Shown here: positions 60,138 to 64,000 of the stretch, one piece after another
How the letters are laid out: each line of letters opens with the position of its first letter
Numbering within the stretch: the stretch's first letter is position 1
Assembly: GCF_004569635.1 (NCBI RefSeq)
Contig: NZ_SPOZ01000006.1
Span: forward strand, 31,876 to 95,875
Origin: Streptococcus sp. LYSM12
Lineage (GTDB): Bacteria; Bacillota; Bacilli; Lactobacillales; Streptococcaceae
Length of the DNA stretch: 64,000 bases
Direction of reading: 5' to 3'
Program-made: the position numbers and the translations under genes
The notes under the pieces: model-generated
The model's database searches: none
Told to the model about the DNA's origin: nothing
What the model saw: only the letters and a program-made list of their open reading frames with translations

Positions 60138-60521
60138 GTGGAACTCGTATTACCAAATAATTATGTTGCCCTTGAACAAGACGAAATGATGTATCTTGAT
60201 GGGGGATTATCTGTACCTAATGGTGCTCTAGCTTTTGGTGTTAATTCCGCCATTAACGCTACAATTGCATATTTTATGGGTGGTGGCGGAGGAATTGCTT
60301 TATTTAAGGCTGCGATAAAAGCTGTTGGTCGACAAACATTTACTAGATACCTAAGAGGAGCCTTAGTAAACTTTATAGGTGTTCAAGCTGCAAATAGAAT
60401 ATCTGGAAAAGTTGTTGGTTTTGTCTTAGGAACAGGAGGCTTGAGTGTCGGTGGGATGTTAGCGAGACATTTGGATTCAGGAGATAAACATCCAAATAAC
60501 GGCTGGTGGGATATTACATAA
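60138..60521 (+). CDS. Double-glycine bacteriocin-like peptide 3
   Basis: 127 residues from a GTG start behind AAAGGAG. Leader of 23 residues almost identical to peptide 1 (MELVLPNNYVALEQ ... MMYLDGG) and a 104-residue core beginning LSVPNGALAFGVN. The core has glycine runs (GGGGG), many Ala and Gly, a basic middle (RQTFTRYLRG) and the polar end HPNNGWWDIT; no Cys. Larger than usual class II bacteriocins. It is the only other peptide gene with an intact leader. Confidence 0.8.
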   Translation: MELVLPNNYVALEQDEMMYLDGGLSVPNGALAFGVNSAINATIAYFMGGGGGIALFKAAIKAVGRQTFTRYLRGALVNFIGVQAANRISGKVVGFVLGTGGLSVGGMLARHLDSGDKHPNNGWWDIT

Positions 60522-60524
60522 TTT

Positions 60525-60704
60525 ATGTGGCAAAAATATTTTTTAATCATCATAGCTCTTATTGGAGTACTACTTGTATTACTTAGCATGTATGTCATTC
60601 CATATATTGAAAAATATAAGGAAATGGAATTACCAATCTTTTTAATTGGGGTGATTATAATACTGGGATCTTTATTTTTAATAAAAATTTTTAATAAACC
60701 TTAA
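60525..60704 (+). CDS. Small two-helix membrane protein, candidate immunity protein for peptide 3
   Basis: 59 residues, starting 3 bases after the stop of peptide gene 3 (MWQKYFLIIIALIGVLLVLL). Two hydrophobic helices (about 5-26 and 38-54) with a charged loop EKYKEME. Same size and topology as the 59886 gene but little sequence similarity, as expected for peptide-specific immunity proteins. No strong ribosome site; translational coupling is likely. Confidence 0.6.
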   Translation: MWQKYFLIIIALIGVLLVLLSMYVIPYIEKYKEMELPIFLIGVIIILGSLFLIKIFNKP

Positions 60705-61131
60705 GATTTCTAGAATCAACTTTGTAATACAACTGTACTGCTCTCCAAAAGTTGGACGTTCTATATTAGACTTGTTCGGAAACTCAATGAGTTCATTTTA
60801 AATCGACAGGTAAGGTAGCAACAATTTCTGCACCAATTATTTGGGCAACTGGGGGAGCAGCTGCAGTAGTAGCAGTTGGCGCTGGAGCAGCTCTTTGGAA
60901 TATGCGTCTATTCTACTAGAATAAAGAGTAACATTATAGCTAAGGTGAATATACCAGTGTTTTTAGAGTATTCTAGTTAACTGTGTATATTCACTTTGTA
61001 TTCATTTTTAGAGTCCTAGACAATACTTAAAGGAGAAGTTATGAAAAACAACAAGACTTTGAACCGCATCCCAAAAGTTAGACAAAAATCTAACGATTGG
61101 GGGTCTAGCATGACTGCTCCTATAACGTTTC
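60705..61131 (+). other. Junction region with gene fragments
   Basis: Holds the truncated peptide-1 copy (60803-60919), and short stretches resembling IS ends (AAAAGTTGGACG near 60746; AAAAGTTAGACAAAAATC near 61073). No intact gene supported. Confidence 0.5.
60803..60919 (+). pseudogene. Truncated copy of peptide 1 (C-terminal 38 codons)
   Basis: Encodes STGKVATISAPIIWATGGAA and on to ALWNMRLFY-stop, matching the last part of peptide 1 with a few substitutions (for example AVGAGAAL for AAGAGVAL). The leader and first half are missing; upstream sequence is unrelated. A recombination remnant, probably from a fourth peptide gene. Confidence 0.85.
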
Positions 61132-61215
61132 GTAACCGCCCAATAACAAGGTATCTATCCCATCACTCCCTCCCCCAGTATACTGTTATAAAAAAACAAA
61201 ACTGGAGGATTTATT

Positions 61216-61401
61216 ATGTCACACCCCATCGTCCCATTAACTGTTCCTCAATCTCATCGCTTTGAAAAGAAAAGCAGAAACGATATTCTGATGAAAATTC
61301 GTCTCGAAAAATTGGAAGTCACATTCTTCCAATCTATCAACCCTGAAGTAATGGAAACAATCTTGGATAAGGTGCTGCATTATGACCATCCAACTCAGTG
61401 A
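61216..61401 (+). CDS. IS66 accessory protein (TnpA-like)
   Basis: 61 residues (MSHPIVPLTVPQSHRFEKKS ... DKVLHYDHPTQ) behind CTGGAGG. First gene of the IS66 set; overlaps tnpB by 20 bases. Confidence 0.75.
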   Translation: MSHPIVPLTVPQSHRFEKKSRNDILMKIRLEKLEVTFFQSINPEVMETILDKVLHYDHPTQ

Positions 61402-61732
61402 TTTAGGTCAAGTCTACTTGGTTTGCGGGAAAACGGATATGCGTCAGGGGATTGACTCTCTAGCCTATCTTGTCAAAAGTCAATTCAATCTGGATCCCTT
61501 CTCGGGACAAGTCTATCTCTTCTGCGGAGGTCGAAAAGACCGGTTCAAAGCTCTTTATTGGGACGGACAAGGATTTTGGTTATTGTATAAACGTTTTGAA
61601 AATGGGAAATTGACCTGGCCAAACAATGAAGAAGAGGTCAGGGATCTAACTTCCGAACAAGTAGACTGGCTCATGAAAGGATTTTCTATCAGTCCCAAAA
61701 TAAATGTTTCAAAAAGTCGTGATTTCTATTGA
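61382..61732 (+). CDS. tnpB: IS66 TnpB protein
   Basis: 116 residues with the IS66 Orf2 signature (GQVYLVCGKTDMRQGIDSLA and GRKDRFKALYWDGQGFWLLY). Needed for IS66 transposition; exact role unclear. Confidence 0.9.
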   Translation: MTIQLSDLGQVYLVCGKTDMRQGIDSLAYLVKSQFNLDPFSGQVYLFCGGRKDRFKALYWDGQGFWLLYKRFENGKLTWPNNEEEVRDLTSEQVDWLMKGFSISPKINVSKSRDFY

Positions 61733-61786
61733 AATCATGGCTTTTCTTTCGGTATAATGAAATAAAAAAGAAGGAGGCTCACTAGT

Positions 61787-63299
61787 ATGGATGAGTTATT
61801 GGCCATTATTAAACAATAGACCTCAACGATTGAACAACTTACCAATGAGCTAACCCTCCTTCGTGAACAGGTTGAGTATCTGAGACAGAAACTTTACGGA
61901 AAATCATCAGAGAAGGTTGTGTATCAACCCAGTCATCTGAGCTTGTTTGGTGAGGAATGCCTTCCTGAAGAAGAAGCCGACTTACCCAGTTGAAACAGAG
62001 ATCATCACTTATAAACGCAAGAAAGCTAAGGGAGTTCGTCAGGCTATTTTTAGTCAGTTTACTCCAGAGATAGTGCATTACGAATTGCAGGGCGAAGACT
62101 GCACTTGTCCAGACTGTCATGGTCAGATGAAGGAGATTGGCTCTACTGTTCAACGACAAGAGTTGGTCTTTATTCCTGCACAGTTAAAGCGGATTGACCA
62201 TGTCCAACATGCCTATAAGTGTCAGGCGTGTAGTCAGAAGAATCTGAGCGATAAGATTATCAAGGCTCCTGTTCCTAAGGCACCTTTGGCACACAGCTTG
62301 GGTTCAGCCTCTATCATTGCCCACACCATTCACCAGAAATTCAATCTGAAGGTACCCAATTACCGACAGGAAGAGGATTGGAACAAGCTTGGCTTGCCAA
62401 TCAGTCGGAAAGAAATAGCTAACTGGCATATCAAGTCTAGTCAGTATTATTTCGAACCGATTTATAACCTGTTGCACGAGAAATTACTGAAACAGCCTAT
62501 TCTCCATGCGGATGAAACCTCCTATAAGGTCTTGGAAAATGATAGCCAATTGACCTTCTACTGGACCTTCTTATCTGGGAAGCATGAGAAAAAGGGAATC
62601 ACCCTCTATCACCATGACAAACGACGGAGTGGCTTGGTTGTGGAGGAAGTTCTCGGGGACTATGCGGGCTACGTACATTGTGATATGTGGTCAGCCTATC
62701 GGCAGTTAGATAAAGCACAGCTAGTTGGTTGTTGGGCTCATGTCAGGAGAAAGTTTTTTGAGGCGACTCCTAAGAAGACCGACAAGACCTCCTTAGGAGC
62801 TAAGGGCTTATCCTATTGCGACCGCCTATTTGCCCTGGAGAGTGACTGGGCTGACTTGTCTACTGAGGAACGGCTACATAAACGTCAGACAGAGCTGGCT
62901 CCCTTGATGGATGAGTTCTTCGACTGGTGTCGTGAACAGTCTGTCTTGCCAGGTTCCAAATTGGGTACTGCAATGGAGTATAGTCTTAAATATGAAACTA
63001 CCTTCCGAACCGTTCTCTCGGATGGTGACTTAGTCCTGTCCAACAATATGGCTGAGAGAGCAATGAAAACCTTGGTTATGGGCAGAAAAAATTGGTTGTT
63101 CTCCCAAAGTTTTGAGGGAGCCAAGTCGACAGCTGTCATTCTGAGTCTTTTGGAAACAGCCAAGAGACACGGACTTGATGCAGAGAAATATATGACCTAT
63201 CTTCTAGAACACTTACCTAACGAGGAGACACTCGCAAAAAAGGAAGTTCTAGAAGCTTATTTGCCATGGGATAAAAAAATTAAGAGAGCATGTAAATAG
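61787..63299 (+). pseudogene. tnpC: IS66 TnpC transposase, stop codon and frameshift
   Basis: Starts at 61787 (MDELLAIIKQ, behind AAGGAGG) but codon 11 is TAG (61817-61819). The frame then encodes the N-terminal coiled coil (LREQVEYLRQKLYGKSSEK) and shifts by one base near 61945-61985. The rest (EIITYKRKKAKG to KRACK) is intact, with the zinc-type CTCPDC and CQACSQ motifs and the DDE core (HADETSYK, VHCDMWSAYRQ, SNNMAERAMK). Confidence 0.85.
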
Positions 63300-63341
63300 A
63301 AAAAGGTTCCAGAGTCGACAGGACTTTGGAGCCTTTTTCTA
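63300..63341 (+). terminator. Terminator at the end of IS66
   Basis: AAAAAGGttCCAGAGTC pairs imperfectly with GGACTTTGGAGCCTTTTT around 63300-63338. Confidence 0.55.
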
Positions 63342-63361
63342 TGTACTTTGTTATTGGGCGG

Positions 63362-63707
63362 TTACGAAATAATGACAGAGGCCGCAATGATATCAATGCC
63401 TGGGATAGAATCCAATAGTTCTACCTGCTTCTCGTATTGTGATAGATAGCTATTGATTCGCTCTTCCAACAACTCAATCTGCTTCTGATAAAAATCATAA
63501 ATCTCTAAGGACTGCTTTAACATGAAGCGATGATGGTCAGAGAAATAACCATCCAAGGCATCCAGAAGCTGTGGCACTTTCTTCTTCAAGCTGGTATAAA
63601 CGGATTGATGGATAAGGCGAGAGGTGAGAGGCGTTTCATCCATCAATAGCTGAAGGAGATTACGACCAGAGAGCCCCATAATATCTTCGATATAGGTCGT
63701 TAGCTTA
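63362..63707 (-). pseudogene. IS110-like transposase fragment
   Basis: Minus strand: ATG at 63679, with related codons reading LTTYIEDIM upstream of it. The visible part is the middle of an IS110-type transposase with a long helix (YQKQIELLEERINSYLSQYE) and the helix-hairpin-helix LLDSIPGIDIIAASVIIS, after which the IS66 end truncates it. Its 5' part is cut by the IS630-like element at about 63708. Broken at both ends. Confidence 0.7.
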
Positions 63708-64000
63708 ATATAGTCGTTTAGTCTATAAACAGTATTCTAAACTTTCATATACAGACTTTCCAGCTCTGAGTAGATTCCGAACCTTGTTTTTGAGAGTAGC
63801 CCAATATTGTTCAATCGGGTTGAGTTCAGGAGAATAGGGAGGTAATGGAAGAAAATAATGTCCCTTGCCTATGGCAAGCTTATCCAATTTCGCTTTAGGA
63901 TGGAAGCTGGCATTATCCATCACAATAAGATGTGGCTCTGACAAAGAGGGTAAGAGCTGGTTATCAAACCATTTGGTAAAAAAGGCGCTCGTCATACTGT
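63708..64000 (-). mobile_element. IS630-family element, right end (continues beyond window)
   Basis: The end reads TATAGTCGTTTAGTCTATAA at 63710, adjacent to an IS110-like gene that it interrupts, and contains a DDE transposase gene on the minus strand. The TATAGTC terminus is the same as that of the RUP-like elements. Confidence 0.65.
63723..64000 (-). CDS. IS630-family transposase, C-terminal part
   Basis: At least 91 residues; the frame remains open at the window edge (a Ser codon precedes the Met at 63995), so the gene begins outside. DDE_3 domain with the second Asp in LIVMDNASFHP and the Glu in LNPIEQYWATLKNKVR. IS630 transposases insert at TA. Confidence 0.85.
   Translation of the reverse strand, partial: SMTSAFFTKWFDNQLLPSLSEPHLIVMDNASFHPKAKLDKLAIGKGHYFLPLPPYSPELNPIEQYWATLKNKVRNLLRAGKSVYESLEYCL

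Larger units (their letters stand above)
61132..63365 (+). mobile_element. IS66-family insertion sequence
   Basis: Terminal inverted repeats GTAACCGCCCAATAACAA (61132) and TTGTTATTGGGCGGTTAC (ending 63365) enclose three genes in IS66 order: accessory ORF, tnpB and tnpC. The 8 bases outside each end (AACGTTTC and GAAATAAT) do not match, so no target duplication remains. Confidence 0.88.

Noticed and set aside
61041..61265. 74-codon open frame before the IS66 genes
   Set aside because: It crosses the IS66 left end and ends inside the accessory gene; no similarity to a protein is apparent.

Overview
The window is low-GC Firmicute DNA from a Streptococcus, most likely S. suis or a close relative. 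The evidence is streptococcal gene order (atpA-G-D-C; DUF1146-murA-epuA-endA; aroA-aroK-pheA-LCP-rlmD), a NanB-type sialidase operon, a TprA/PhrA-type pheromone pair, and about 20 copies of a ~100-bp RUP-like element. The species call is inference. I saw no rRNA, tRNA or CRISPR.

Layout. 1-4849: 3' part of the F1Fo-ATPase operon, unusual in having ~740 bp of 116-bp tandem repeats between atpG and atpD. 5855-8490: DUF1146 protein, murA, epuA, endA. 9391-21763: an M20 amidohydrolase, an RpiR regulator, then a CcpA-site-controlled sialic acid operon (nanE, yhcH, ABC sugar transporter without its ATPase, NanB intramolecular trans-sialidase, Gfo/Idh/MocA oxidoreductase, Neu5Ac lyase, ROK kinase). 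Together these look like a 2,7-anhydro-Neu5Ac release, import and catabolism pathway. 22999-28623: HAD phosphatase, a PaaI thioesterase pseudogene interrupted by a RUP-like element, a VanY-like carboxypeptidase, uvrC, a DUF4044 peptide and obgE. 29338-31515 (minus): LtaS-like enzyme. 31641-34642: rlmI, aroD (broken by one stop codon), aroC. 34938-40119: YlbF, then a probable aromatic-amino-acid ABC transporter with two tandem binding proteins, preceded by a strong promoter, a 20-codon leader peptide rich in Tyr/Phe codons, a chain of mutually exclusive RNA pairings and a terminator. 40709-48905: MFS transporter flanked by two long direct repeats, a shikimate/quinate dehydrogenase, L-2-hydroxyacid dehydrogenase, aroA, aroK, pheA, LCP. 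49970-51325: rlmD.

51555-61000 is an accessory bacteriocin island: TprA-like regulator, Phr pheromone precursor (C-terminus DVGKAD), C39-peptidase ABC exporter, a DUF5085-like protein, an HlyD-type accessory protein (broken), three cysteine-free double-glycine peptide genes sharing one leader, two small membrane proteins that may confer immunity, an unknown membrane protein and a degenerate IS200/IS605 element. Duplications, a frameshift and nonsense codons show the island is decaying or diversifying. 61100-64000 is an IS graveyard (IS66, IS110-like, IS630-like).

The RUP-like elements are frequent between 5 and 50 kb and absent from the island, consistent with recent acquisition of the island. 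One insertion, in the PaaI pseudogene, lets the empty site be reconstructed and shows TA target duplication, as expected for a MITE moved by an IS630/Tc1-mariner transposase.
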